Shown here: positions 47,081 to 59,900 of the stretch, piece by piece
Layout of the letters: each line of letters opens with the position of its first letter
Position numbering within the stretch: position 1 is the first letter of the stretch
Origin: Escarpia spicata
Lineage: Eukaryota; Annelida; Polychaeta; Sabellida; Siboglinidae
Length of the DNA: 64,000 nt
Direction: 5' to 3'
Assembly: GCA_963995525.1 (NCBI GenBank)
Contig: OZ023218.1
Span: forward strand, 51,106,541 to 51,170,540
Position numbers and translations under genes: made by a program
Notes under the pieces: model-generated
Told to the model about the DNA's origin: nothing
Seen by the model: only the letters and a program-made list of their open reading frames with translations
Database searches by the model: none

Positions 47081-48600
47081 GTCATGACAGATGTCAGCGT
47101 CACATTTTCTCCACACTACAATACTAGCACAAACATATATATTTAAACATTTAGCTGCACATACTTTGAAAAGTTGTGTTATGATAGCCAACGGGCCAAC
47201 CTTACTCAACTGCCTTGAACAAGCGTGGTTACACTAACAGTAACATTGGTAACGACACTCGCAAACTGTACGGAAATCAAAAAATTTTGGAATCATTACA
47301 TTGGTTTTGCTACCTGTTCAACAGTAACGTTACACTGCCATGGAGCCTGTTACACCCACCCACCCATCGCAGGTAGCACCAGCGTTGTGTCTAGTTTGAA
47401 ACTGTCCCTTACCTCAGGCCAATGTTCATAAGAAACCAGTGTAGAGTTCATCAGGTCAGCCGCAAAGGGCAATCTCAACAGCCGACACTGGCCAGTGTTA
47501 CCTAGCCGACACTCAAAGGTGACAACAGATCTATGATCACAGCCAAGTCAGTGTTGACTTTGTGATAGTTTCAAGACAACTTAGCAGTGACTTCTGCACC
47601 ACTGAAACTGTTCATCTAACAAGAACAAAACAAGTCGCCGGTGACAACATGCTGCATACATAACGGTGGGCAGTCAAGGCATCGTTCTCAACATGACTAA
47701 CTGACAAGATACAGTTGCTAACGCGATATAGTAAACCCCCTATTTCAGTAACTGTCATCTAATGATAAAACAACACTACATTCAGTGTTCACTACTATGA
47801 ATAGTCTGCTGAATGCAGCTCATGCTTGTGTGAGCATCTCACATGGCCTCTCTCAGTTTGTTCACACAACCTGCAACAAACAGGGAACCGACCATCAGCA
47901 ACAATCAGTGACAGAAACAACCCATTCACAAAGCCATAGCTCCAACTGTCAATGCACTGAAGAATCGACTTGATATACTATGAATGCACAGCCTCTCAAA
48001 TTCGATTATAAAACAACATCGGTTAAAGAGCGGTACATAGACAAATTTGCTTGAAGACCGAAGAGGATGTATGTATGTATGTATTTTTGTATGTATGTAT
48101 CTAAAATAATAAAGATAGAAATGCTGGCAAAAAGTAGCTCATTTCTTTTTAAAAGGTACTGTTTTAGGCATATTGCACAGTTAGGGAAAGTTTCAATAAC
48201 AGAGTGCACTAGACTACAATTTTTGGAATTTTTTATATATCTCAACTTTGATACAGAATTTCTTCTATGTTATGAGGTTCATATGTATGTAGTATATTGA
48301 CAGCGTAACTGAAAAAAACATTGATCTAAATACCAAAAGGAATGACATTCATAACATGAAGACTTGAATGTCGACTTGAGAACTTGAATAACAACGCAGG
48401 ACACGAATGCCGACATGATTATTTGAATGACAATACAAAGACATGAATGTCGACTTGATTATTTGAATGACAATACACAAACACGAAGATTGTATATATT
48501 AGTTAATGTGTTCTTAAAAAATACTGTAGAATTTTATCCCGAAACTCTGCTATTTAGGTCGATTTCTAGTGGTTGTAGAAACCTTGCAGGAGAGTTGGTG
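47081..48600. other. Unassigned intergenic stretch
   Basis: A short gtat microsatellite at 48066-48106 and a diverged gacatgaatgtcgacttga repeat (about 48360-48480, 3 copies). No genes recognised. Confidence 0.45.
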
Positions 48601-48609
48601 AGCTGCAAA

Positions 48610-49050
48610 AGTAGAGATCTTGTGCGTATAGTGCCATTACTACAGATCTTGTGGGTATAGTGACATTACTACAGATATTGTACGTATAGTGGCATTACTA
48701 CAGATCTTGTGCGTATAGTGGCATTACTACAGATCTTGTGCGTATAGTGGCGTTACTACAGATCTTGTGCGTATAGTGGCATTACTACAGATCTTGTGCG
48801 TATAGTGGCATTACTACAGATCTTGTGCGTATAGTGGCATTACTACAGATCTTGTGTGTATAGTGGCATTACTACAGATCTTGTGTGTATAGTGGCATTA
48901 CTACAGATCTTGTGTGTATAGTGGCATTACTACAGATCTTGTGTGTATAGTGGCATTACTACAGATCTTGTGTGTATAGTGGCATTACTACAGATCTTGT
49001 GTGTATAGTGGCATTACTACAGATCTTGTGCGTATAGTGGCATTACTACA
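48610..49050. repeat. 29-bp minisatellite, about 15 copies
   Basis: The unit is tacagatcttgtgcgtatag + tggcattac. The gtgcgta copies lie at both ends and gtgtgta copies in the middle block. Confidence 0.95.
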
Positions 49051-49624
49051 TGGTCATATGACGGCAGCACTGACACTGTGTGGACTAAATATAACCCAGG
49101 ACCCGCGCACCACGTAATTTAGATTCTTTTGAAACTGAATGCATGCATCTCTCAGTATATAAACATAAATTAGCCACTACCATTTCCTTTATTTTCAAAA
49201 AGTAATTACATTGTTGCCCTTTTGCAATGCTTGTTTACAGACTTTGGTAATTTTTTGCCATACTTTATGACGCAGTCACAGATAACCGCTGGCGACCTTT
49301 TCGACTGAACTAGTTTAAAAAAAAACTGGCCCAGATTATTTTTGAACTGGCCCTCCTGAATTTGAACTGACCAGACTAATTTACAATCCACATCGACACA
49401 TTTCCATTTTTCCACATTGTTTAATCACACATGTGAATGTCTATCATTTAAATTTTACATGTAAGTACATAACATATTAAACAGTACTAATTTTAACATT
49501 AACTACATGTACACTAACATAAAGCTAAGTTACAATAACATAATATAATTTTGCATTTCGTATATATATAAAAAATGAAAATTATTTTGTTAAAACGGAT
49601 CAAATCTGATTGATAACATAAAAG
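49051..49624. other. AT-rich stretch; possible 3' end region of the EEP gene
   Basis: No coding content recognised. If the 37-bp array is transcribed as 3' UTR, polyadenylation could fall here (minus-strand aataaa-like at about 49190), but this is a guess. Confidence 0.35.
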
Positions 49625-49627
49625 CAT

Positions 49628-50537
49628 GACTGATAACCTGATCATTTGAATGACAACACAAAGATATGATGTACCTGATCACTTGAATGACAACACAAAG
49701 ATATGATGTACCTGATCACTTGAATGACAACACAAAGATATGATGTACCTGATCACTTGAATGACAACACAAATATATGATGTACCTGATCACTTGAATG
49801 ACAACACAAAGATATGATGTACCTGATCACGTGAATGACAACACAAATATATGATGTACCTGATCACTTGAATGACAACACAAAGATATGATGTACCTGA
49901 TCACTTGAATGACAACACAGAGATATGATGTACCTGATCACTTGAATGACAGCACAGAGATATGATGTACCTGATCACTTGAATGACAACACAGAGATAT
50001 TATGTACCTGATCACTTGAATGACAACACAGAGATATGATGTACCTGATCACTTGAATGACAACACAAAGATATGATGTACCTGATCACTTGAATGACAA
50101 CACAAAGATATGATGTACCTGATCACTTGAATGACAACACAAAGATATGATGTACCTGATCACTTGAATGACAACACAAAGATATGATGTACCTGATCAC
50201 TTGAATGACAACACAAATATATGATGTACCTGATCACTTGAATGACAACACAAAGATATGATGTACCTGATCACGTGAATGACAACACAAATATATGATG
50301 TACCTGATCACTTGAATGACAACACAAAGATATGATGTACCTGATCACTTGAATGACAACACAGAGATATGATGTACCTGATCACTTGAATGACAAAACA
50401 GAGATATGATGTACCTGATCACTTGAATGACAACACAGAGATATGATGTACCTGATCATTTGAATAACAACACAACGATATGATGTACCTGATCACTTGA
50501 ATGACAACACAAAGATATGATGTACCTGATCACTTGA
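49628..50537. repeat. 37-bp minisatellite overlapping the EEP stop codon, about 24 copies
   Basis: The unit is gatatgatgtacctgatcac + ttgaatgacaacacaaa. On the minus strand every copy contains cattcaagtgatcaggtaca; in the terminal copy this is the real end of the coding sequence (TTC AAG TGA). Variation: aaagatatg/aaatatatg/agagatatg. Confidence 0.95.
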
Positions 50538-50727
50538 ATGCGAAGACAGCTTTGATGGAGACGTGGTCTGAGGGGAAGGTGGCATTGGGGATGCCCTGTT
50601 GGATGAGAGCCTCTGAGGGGGTGCGCAGCACCCCGATGACGTGGAGGGAGCTGCTGGCATACCACAGGTAGTCGAGGGAGCGCGGCGCCCCGTCGTGGAC
50701 TGACTTACTGGTGGCCGGTTCACAACC
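50530..50727 (-). CDS. EEP gene last exon
   Basis: 65 codons plus stop; acceptor ctgtcgtgttccag on the minus strand. Encodes GCEPATSKSVHDGAPRS, LDYLWY and SDH. The last three codons lie inside the 37-bp repeat unit. Confidence 0.9.
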   Translation of the reverse strand, partial: GCEPATSKSVHDGAPRSLDYLWYASSSLHVIGVLRTPSEALIQQGIPNATFPSDHVSIKAVFAFK

Positions 50728-50827
50728 CTGGAACACGACAGTCAACTGGACTAAGCGGCACTTCACGTTCACAAACTCACTCACGCATAACACACACTCA
50801 CAGACACACACACATGCCATTCACACA

Positions 50828-50917
<90 letters not shown>

Positions 50918-53900
50918 ACACACAGACACACAGAATTTGTCAGAGATACCAAATGTGATTCCACCAGAGAGATTAGAATTGAACTACTCCAATAACATGT
51001 GTTAACTTCAATCAATGGGATTACACAGCATGTAACACAGAGATGACAGTATTGGCACTCACAGAGATGACACAATGTTGACACTTACAGAGATGGCACA
51101 ATGTTGACACTTACAGAGATGACGCAATGTTGACACTTACAGAGATGACAGTGTGTGAAAACTTAAGAGATATGTCCAGCCCTGAAAAAATATATACAGA
51201 ACTTCCCCAACATATTGTGTTTTCTTTCTTTAATAAGATCATTCCCCTTCCCTCTTTCCCCCCAAGCCCCCACCTTTTCCCCCCATCCCATTTATTTTGT
51301 TACACACAGATGGGTGGTGAAACTGGATCACAAGCAGACCTGCCAACCTGATAGCACTCAATGTCAGTATTGCCTATACTATTATCGGTAATAATTTAAA
51401 TTTCCAATGAATGTTTACGTGTAACACCTTTCGAATGTGTGCATGGCTTTTGCCCCACATGCCTACGTGTGATTTTTGCATGTTACGTTTCATCCTTCCT
51501 AGCAGACACACAGTGTGCGCGCTCTGGCGGATAATTGTACACCTAGCGGATTTGTGTGGAATTAGCAGTAGGTAGCACGGTGCGCTAAATATAGAATCAA
51601 TTAAGGAATTCCTTCATCAATTAATGTAGACTTATCAACAGAATTTGTATGCGCCAGATGTCAAATTGAGCCATTCTTTGCCTCAAAAATGTGAGAAGAT
51701 AATTATATGGGTTTGATTCAGTAGCCGGCGGTCTAATTAGCTGTAGTCGGCGATCCCGCCAGCCGCCTGGGCTTCGGGAACACGCTGCTATCCATCACAT
51801 AACCTGTTGCCTACCAAAAGGTCAGTTAAGCAATAGTAACCAATAAAATGATTGCATTAACACCAGGGATCCCACAGCGAAGATATCTTTAGCAAACATT
51901 CTCATAATCTTATACACGTCAAATGAAGCATATTAATTTATGAAAACACATAAAAATAAGACATTTTTTGAAATGCCACCCCCTAACTTCTACTAAACAA
52001 CTAATTGACACTACTTTGATGTTTAGGATAACTACACCGGTGAGACTGATCTACAGTCATGTGTTTCTTCATATGTCATACGCACCAGCACTGTGTCATA
52101 GGCACTACGCATGTTGTTGGAAGTGTGTTGGAAGATGTGCCACCATAAGTTAACAAGTGCCATGATCTGGAAACAAAACATACTGAATGGTTTACAAGCA
52201 ACAAACAACTACAGGCAGCAACAGTGATGATAACAGAACCATCCAGTAACTTCCACCATCTTACTCCAGAATAAACAATAAGTTATAGGCTAAACATGGA
52301 ACAGTGATGGTGACAGAATCATCCAGTAACTTCCACCATCTTACTCCAGAATAAACAATAAGTTATAGGCTTAACATGGAACAGTGATGATGACAGAACC
52401 ATCCAGTAACTTCCACCATCTTACTCCAGAATAAACAATAAGTTATAGGCTTAACATGGAACAGTGATGGTGACAGAATCATCCGGTAACTTCCACCATC
52501 TTACTCCAGAATAAACAATAAGTTATAGGCTTAACATGGAAAAGTGGTGATGACAGAACCATCCAGTAACTTCCACCATCTTACTCCAGAATAAACAATA
52601 AGTTATATGCTTAACATGGAACAGTGATGATGACTGAACCATCCAGTAACTTCCACCATCTTACTCCAGAATAAACAGTAAGTTATAGGCTTAACATGGA
52701 ACAGTGATGATAACAGAACCATCCAGTAACTTCCACCATCTTACTCCAGAATAAACAATAAGTTATAGGCTTAACATGGAAAAGTGGTGATGACAGAACC
52801 ATCCAGTAACTTCCACCATCTTACTCCAGAATAAATAGTAAGTTATAGGCTTAACATGGAACAGTGATGATAACAGAACCATCCAGTAACTTCCACCATC
52901 TTACTCCAGAATAAACAATAAGTTATAGGCTTAACATGGAACAGTGATGGTGACAGAATCATCCAGTAACTTCCACCATCTTACTCCAGAATAAACAATA
53001 AGTTATAGGCTTAACATGGAACAGTGATGGTGACAGAATCATCCAGTAACTTCCACCATCTTACTCCAGAATAAAAAATAAGTTATAGGCTTAACATGGA
53101 ACAGTGATGATGACTGAACCATCCAGTAACTTCCACCATCTTACTCCAGAATAAACAATAAGTTATAGGCTTAACATGGAACAGTGATGATAACAGAACC
53201 ATCCAGTAACTTCCACCATCTTACTCCAGAATAAACAATAAGTTATAGGCTTAACATGGAACAGTGATGGTGACAGAATCATCCAGTAACTTCCACCATC
53301 TTACTCCAGAATAAACAATAAGTTATAGGCTTAACATGGAACAGTGATGGTGACAGAATCATCCAGTAACTTCCACCATCTTACTCCAGAATAAACAATA
53401 AGTTATAGGCTTAACATGGAACAGTGATGATGACTGAACCATCCAGTAACTTCCACCATCTTACTCCAGAATAAACAATAAGTTATAGGCTTAACATGGA
53501 ACAGTGATGATAACAGAACCATCCAGTAACTTCCACCATCTTACTCCAGAATAAACAATAAGTTATATGCTTAACTTGGAAAAGTGGTGATGACAGAACC
53601 ATCCAGTAACTTCCACCATCTTACTCCAGAATAAACAATAAGTTATATGCTTAACATGGAACAGTGATGATGACTGAACCATCCAGTAACTTCCACCATC
53701 TTACTCCAGAATAAACAGTAAGTTATAGGCTTAACATGGAACAGTGATGTTAACAGAACCATCCAGTAACTTCCACCATCTTACTCCAGAATAAACAATA
53801 AGTTATAGGCTTAACATGGAACAGTGATGGTGACAGAATCATCCAGTAACTTCCACCATCTTACTCCAGAATAAACAATACGTTATAGGCTTAACATGGA

Positions 53901-56900
53901 ACAGTGATGATGACTGAACCATCCAGTAACTTCCACCATCTTACTCCAGAATAAACAATAAGTTATAGGCTTAACATGGAACAGTTATGATAACAGAACC
54001 ATCCAGTAACTTCCACCATCTTACTCCAGAATAAACAATAAGTTATAGGCTTAACATGGAACAGTGATGATGACTGAACCATCCAGTAACTTCCACCATC
54101 TTACTCCAGAATAAACAATAAGTTATAGGCTTAACATGGAACAGTGATGGTGACAGAATCATCCAGTAACTTCCACCATCTTACTCCAGAATAAACAATA
54201 AGTTATAGGCTTAACATGGAACAGTGATGGTGACAGAATCATCCAGTAACTTCCACCATCTTACTCCAGAATAAACAATAAGTTATAGGCTTAACATGGA
54301 ACAGTGATGGTGACAGAATCATCCAGTAACTTCCACCATCTTACTCCAGAATAAACAATAAGTTATAGGCTTAACATGGAACAGTGATGGTGACAGAATC
54401 ATCCAGTAACTTCCACCATCTTACTCCAGAATAAACAATAAGTTATAGGCTTAACATGGAACAGTGATGGTGACAGAATCATCCAGTAACTTCCACCATC
54501 TTACTCCAGAATAAACAATAAATTATATGCTTAACATGGAACAGTGATGGTGACAGAATCATCCAGTAACTTCCACCATCTTACTCCAGAATAAACAATA
54601 AGTTATAGGCTTAACATGGAACAGTGATGATAACAGAACCATCCAGTAACTTCCACCATCTTACTCCAGAATAAACAATAAGTTATAGGCTTAACATGGA
54701 ACAGTGATGGTGACAGAATCATCCAGTAACTTCCACCATCTTACTCCAGAATAAACAGTAAGTTATAGGCTTAACATGGAACAGTGATGATGACAGAACC
54801 ATCCAGTAACTTCCACCATCTTACTCCAGAATAAACAGTAAGTTATAGGCTTAACATGGAACAGTGATGATGACAGAACCATCCAGTAACTTCCACCATC
54901 TTACTCCAGAATAAACAATAAGTTATAGGCTTAAAATGGAACAGTGATGATGACAGAACCATCCAGTAACTTCCACCATCTTACTCCAGAATAAACAATA
55001 AGTTATACGCTTAACATGGAACAGTGATGATGAAAGAACCATCCAGTAACTTCCACCATCTTACTCCAGAATAAACAGTTATAGGCTTAACATGGAACAG
55101 TGATGATAACAGAACCATCCAGTAACTTCCACCATCTTACTCCAGAATAAACAATAAGTTATAGGCTTAACATGGAACAGTGATGATAACAACCATCCAG
55201 TAACTTCCACCATCTTACTCCAGAATAAACAATAAGTTATAGGCTTAAAATGGAACAGTGATGGTGACAGAATCATCCGGTAACTTCCACCATCTTACTC
55301 CAGAATAAACAATAAGTTATACGCTTAACATGGAACAGTGATGATGACAGAACCATCCAGTAACTTCCACCATCTTACTCCAGAATAAACAATAAGTTAT
55401 AGGCTTAACATGGAACAGTGATGATTACAGAACCATCCAGTAACTTCCACCATCTTACTCCAGAATAAACAATAAGTTATAGGCTTAAAATGGAACAGTG
55501 ATGGTGACAGAATCATCCGGTAACTTCCACCATCTTACTCCAGAATAAACAATAAGTTATATGCTTAACATGGAACAGTGATGGTGACAGAATCATCCAG
55601 TAACTTCCACCATCTTACTCCAGAATAAACAATAAGTTATAGGCTTAACATGGAACAGTGATGATAACAGAACCATCCAGTAACTTCCACCATCTTACTC
55701 CAGAATAAACAATAAGTTATAGGCTTAACATGGAACAGTGATGGTGACAGAATCATCCAGTAACTTCCACCATCTTACTCCAGAATAAACAGTAAGTTAT
55801 AGGCTTAACATGGAACAGTGATGATGACAGAACCATCCAGTAACTTCCACCATCTTACTCCAGAATAAACAGTAAGTTATAGGCTTAACATGGAACAGTG
55901 ATGATGACAGAACCATCCAGTAACTTCCACCATCTTACTCCAGAATAAACAATAAGTTATAGGCTTAAAATGGAACAGTGATGATGACAGAACCATCCAG
56001 TAACTTCCACCATCTTACTCCAGAATAAACAATAAGTTATACGCTTAACATGGAACAGTGATGATGAAAGAACCATCCAGTAACTTCCACCATCTTACTC
56101 CAGAATAAACAGTTATAGGCTTAACATGGAACAGTGATGATGACAGAACCATCCAGTAACTTCCACCATCTTACTCCAGAATAAACAATAAGTTATAGGC
56201 TTAAAATGGAACAGTGATGATGACAGAACCATCCAGTAACTTCCACCATCTTACTCCAGAATAAACAATAAGTTATACGCTTAACATGGAACAGTGATGA
56301 TGAAAGAACCATCCAGTAACTTCCACCATCTTACTCCAGAATAAACAGTTATAGGCTTAACATGGAACAGTGATGATAACAGAACCATCCAGTAACTTCC
56401 ACCATCTTACTCCAGAATAAACAATAAGTTATAGGCTTAACATGGAACAGTGATGATAACAACCATCCAGTAACTTCCACCATCTTACTCCAGAATAAAC
56501 AATAAGTTATAGGCTTAAAATGGAACAGTGATGGTGACAGAATCATCCGGTAACTTCCACCATCTTACTCCAGAATAAACAATAAGTTATACGCTTAACA
56601 TGGAACAGTGATGATGACAGAACCATCCAGTAACTTCCACCATCTTACTCCAGAATAAACAATAAGTTATAGGCTTAACATGGAACAGTGATGATTACAG
56701 AACCATCCAGTAACTTCCACCATCTTACTCCAGAATAAACAATAAGTTATAGGCTTAAAATGGAACAGTGATGGTGACAGAATCATCCGGTAACTTCCAC
56801 CATCTTACTCCAGAATAAACAATAAGTTATATGCTTAACATGGAACAGTGATGGTGACAGAATCATCCAGTAACTTCCACCATCTTACTCCAGAATAAAC

Positions 56901-59900
56901 AATAAGTTATAGGCTTAACATGGAACAGTGATGATAACAGAACCATCCAGTAACTTCCACCATCTTACTCCAGAATAAACAATAAGTTATAGGCTTAACA
57001 TGGAACAGTGATGGTGACAGAATCATCCAGTAACTTCCACCATCTTACTCCAGAATAAACAGTAAGTTATAGGCTTAACATGGAACAGTGATGATGACAG
57101 AACCATCCAGTAACTTCCACCATCTTACTCCAGAATAAACAGTAAGTTATAGGCTTAACATGGAACAGTGATGATGACAGAACCATCCAGTAACTTCCAC
57201 CATCTTACTCCAGAATAAACAATAAGTTATAGGCTTAAAATGGAACAGTGATGATGACAGAACCATCCAGTAACTTCCACCATCTTACTCCAGAATAAAC
57301 AATAAGTTATACGCTTAACATGGAACAGTGATGATGAAAGAACCATCCAGTAACTTCCACCATCTTACTCCAGAATAAACAGTTATAGGCTTAACATGGA
57401 ACAGTGATGATAACAGAACCATCCAGTAACTTCCACCATCTTACTCCAGAATAAACAATAAGTTATAGGCTTAACATGGAACAGTGATGATAACAACCAT
57501 CCAGTAACTTCCACCATCTTACTCCAGAATAAACAATAAGTTATAGGCTTAAAATGGAACAGTGATGGTGACAGAATCATCCGGTAACTTCCACCATCTT
57601 ACTCCAGAATAAACAATAAGTTATACGCTTAACATGGAACAGTGATGATGACAGAACCATCCAGTAACTTCCACCATCTTACTCCAGAATAAACAATAAG
57701 TTATAGGCTTAACATGGAACAGTGATGATAACAGAACCATCCAGTAACTTCCACCATCTTACTCCAGAATAAACAATAAGTTATAGGCTTAAAATGGAAC
57801 AGTGATGGTGACAGAATCATCCGGTAACTTCCACCATCTTACTCCAGAATAAACAATAAGTTATAGGCTTAACATGGAACAGTGATGATAACAGAACCAT
57901 CCAGTAACTTCCACCATCTTACTCCAGAATAAACAATAAGTTATAGGCTTAACATGGAACAGTGATGATAACAGAACCATCCAGTAACTTCCACCATCTT
58001 ACTCCAGAATAAACAATAAGTTATAGGCTTAACATGGAACAGTGATGGTGACAGAATCATTCAGTAACTTCCACCATCTTACTCCAGAATAAACAATAAG
58101 TTATAGGCTTAATTAACATGGAACAGTGATGATGACAGAACCATCCAGTAACTTCCACCATCTTACTCCAGAATAAACAATACGTTATAGGCTTAACATG
58201 GAACAGTGATGATGACAGAACCATCCAGTAACTTCCACCATCTTACTCCAGAATAAACAATAAGTTATAGGCTTAACATGGAACAGTGATGATGACAGAA
58301 CCATCCAGTAACTTCCACCATCTTACTCCAGAATAAACAATACGTTATAGGCTTAACATGGAACAGTGATGATGACAGAACCATCCAATAACTTCCACCA
58401 TCTTACTCCTGAATAAACAATACGTTATAGGCTTAACATGGAATACTTTGAACCAACAAATACAGAATCACCTTTATGATAAATAATGAAGCCTTTGCTT
58501 AATCGTGAAACAAGATCAACAGTGATTGATTAAATACTGACCTGTCCATCAGCCATCTGTACTGAGGGCAGGGCTTGTAGTTTGGCCATGGAGAGGTCGT
58601 TGAGGTAGCCCTCGCGGGTCAGCTGGTAGACGGGGGAGGTGGGCATAGAATTGAAGTCTCCACAGATGATGTGAGGTCTGTCAGCACCCCCAGCCACAGA
58701 CACCAGCTCCTTGATGGCACACGCCGCCTGACAACATACGACACACCGTGACGACATAGACTCCACACAACACACGCCGCCTGACAACATACGACACACC
58801 GTGACGACATAGACTCCACACAACACACGCCGCCTGACAACATACGACACACCGTGACGACATAGACTCCACACAACACACGCCGCCTGACAACATACGA
58901 CACACCGTGACGACATAGACTCCACACAACACACGCCGTCTGACAACATACGACACACCTTGACGACATAGACTCCACACAACACACGCCGCCTGACAAC
59001 ATACGACACACCGTGACGACATAGACTCCACACAACACACGCCGCCTGACAACATACGACACACCGTGACGACATAGACTCCACACTCCACACGCCGCCT
59101 GACAACATACGACATAGACTCCACACACTGCCTGACAACATACGACACACCGTGACGACATAGACTCCACACAACACACGCCGTCTGACAACATACGACA
59201 CACCGTGACGACATAGACTCCACACAACACACGCCGCCTGACAACATACGACATAGACTCCACACGCCGCCTGACAACATACGACACACAGTGACGACAG
59301 ACTCCACACGACACACGCCGCCTGACAACATATGACATAGACTCCACACACTGCCTGACAACATACGACACACCGTGACGACATAGACTCCACACAACAC
59401 ACGCCGTCTGACAACATACGACACACCGTGACGACATAGACTCCACACAACATACGACACACCGTGACGACATAGACTCCACACAACACACGCCGCCTGA
59501 CAACATACGACACACCGTGACGACATAGACTCCACACAACACACGCCGCCTGACAACATACGACACACCGTGACGACATAGACTCCACACGACACACGCT
59601 GCCAGACAACATACGACACACCGTGACGACATAGACTCCACACAACACACGCCGCCTGACAACATACGACACACCGTGACGACATAGACTCCACACAACA
59701 CACGCCGCCTGACAACATACGACACACCGTGACGACATAGACTCCACACAACACACGCCGCCTGACAACATACGACACACCGTGACGACATAGACTCCAC
59801 ACTCCACACGCTGCCAGACAACATACGACACACAGTGACGACATAGACTCCACACGACGTCTGACAACATACGACACACAGTGACGACATAGACTCCACA

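Noticed and set aside
48610..50525. CRISPR-like array
   Set aside because: Direct repeats have no unique spacers, the units are contiguous, and the genome is eukaryotic.
50728..58541. A missing EEP exon inside the long last intron
   Set aside because: Comparison with the remembered spacing of nocturnin between GDFN and LDYIWY shows the two exons account for the whole segment, and both junctions are phase 0.
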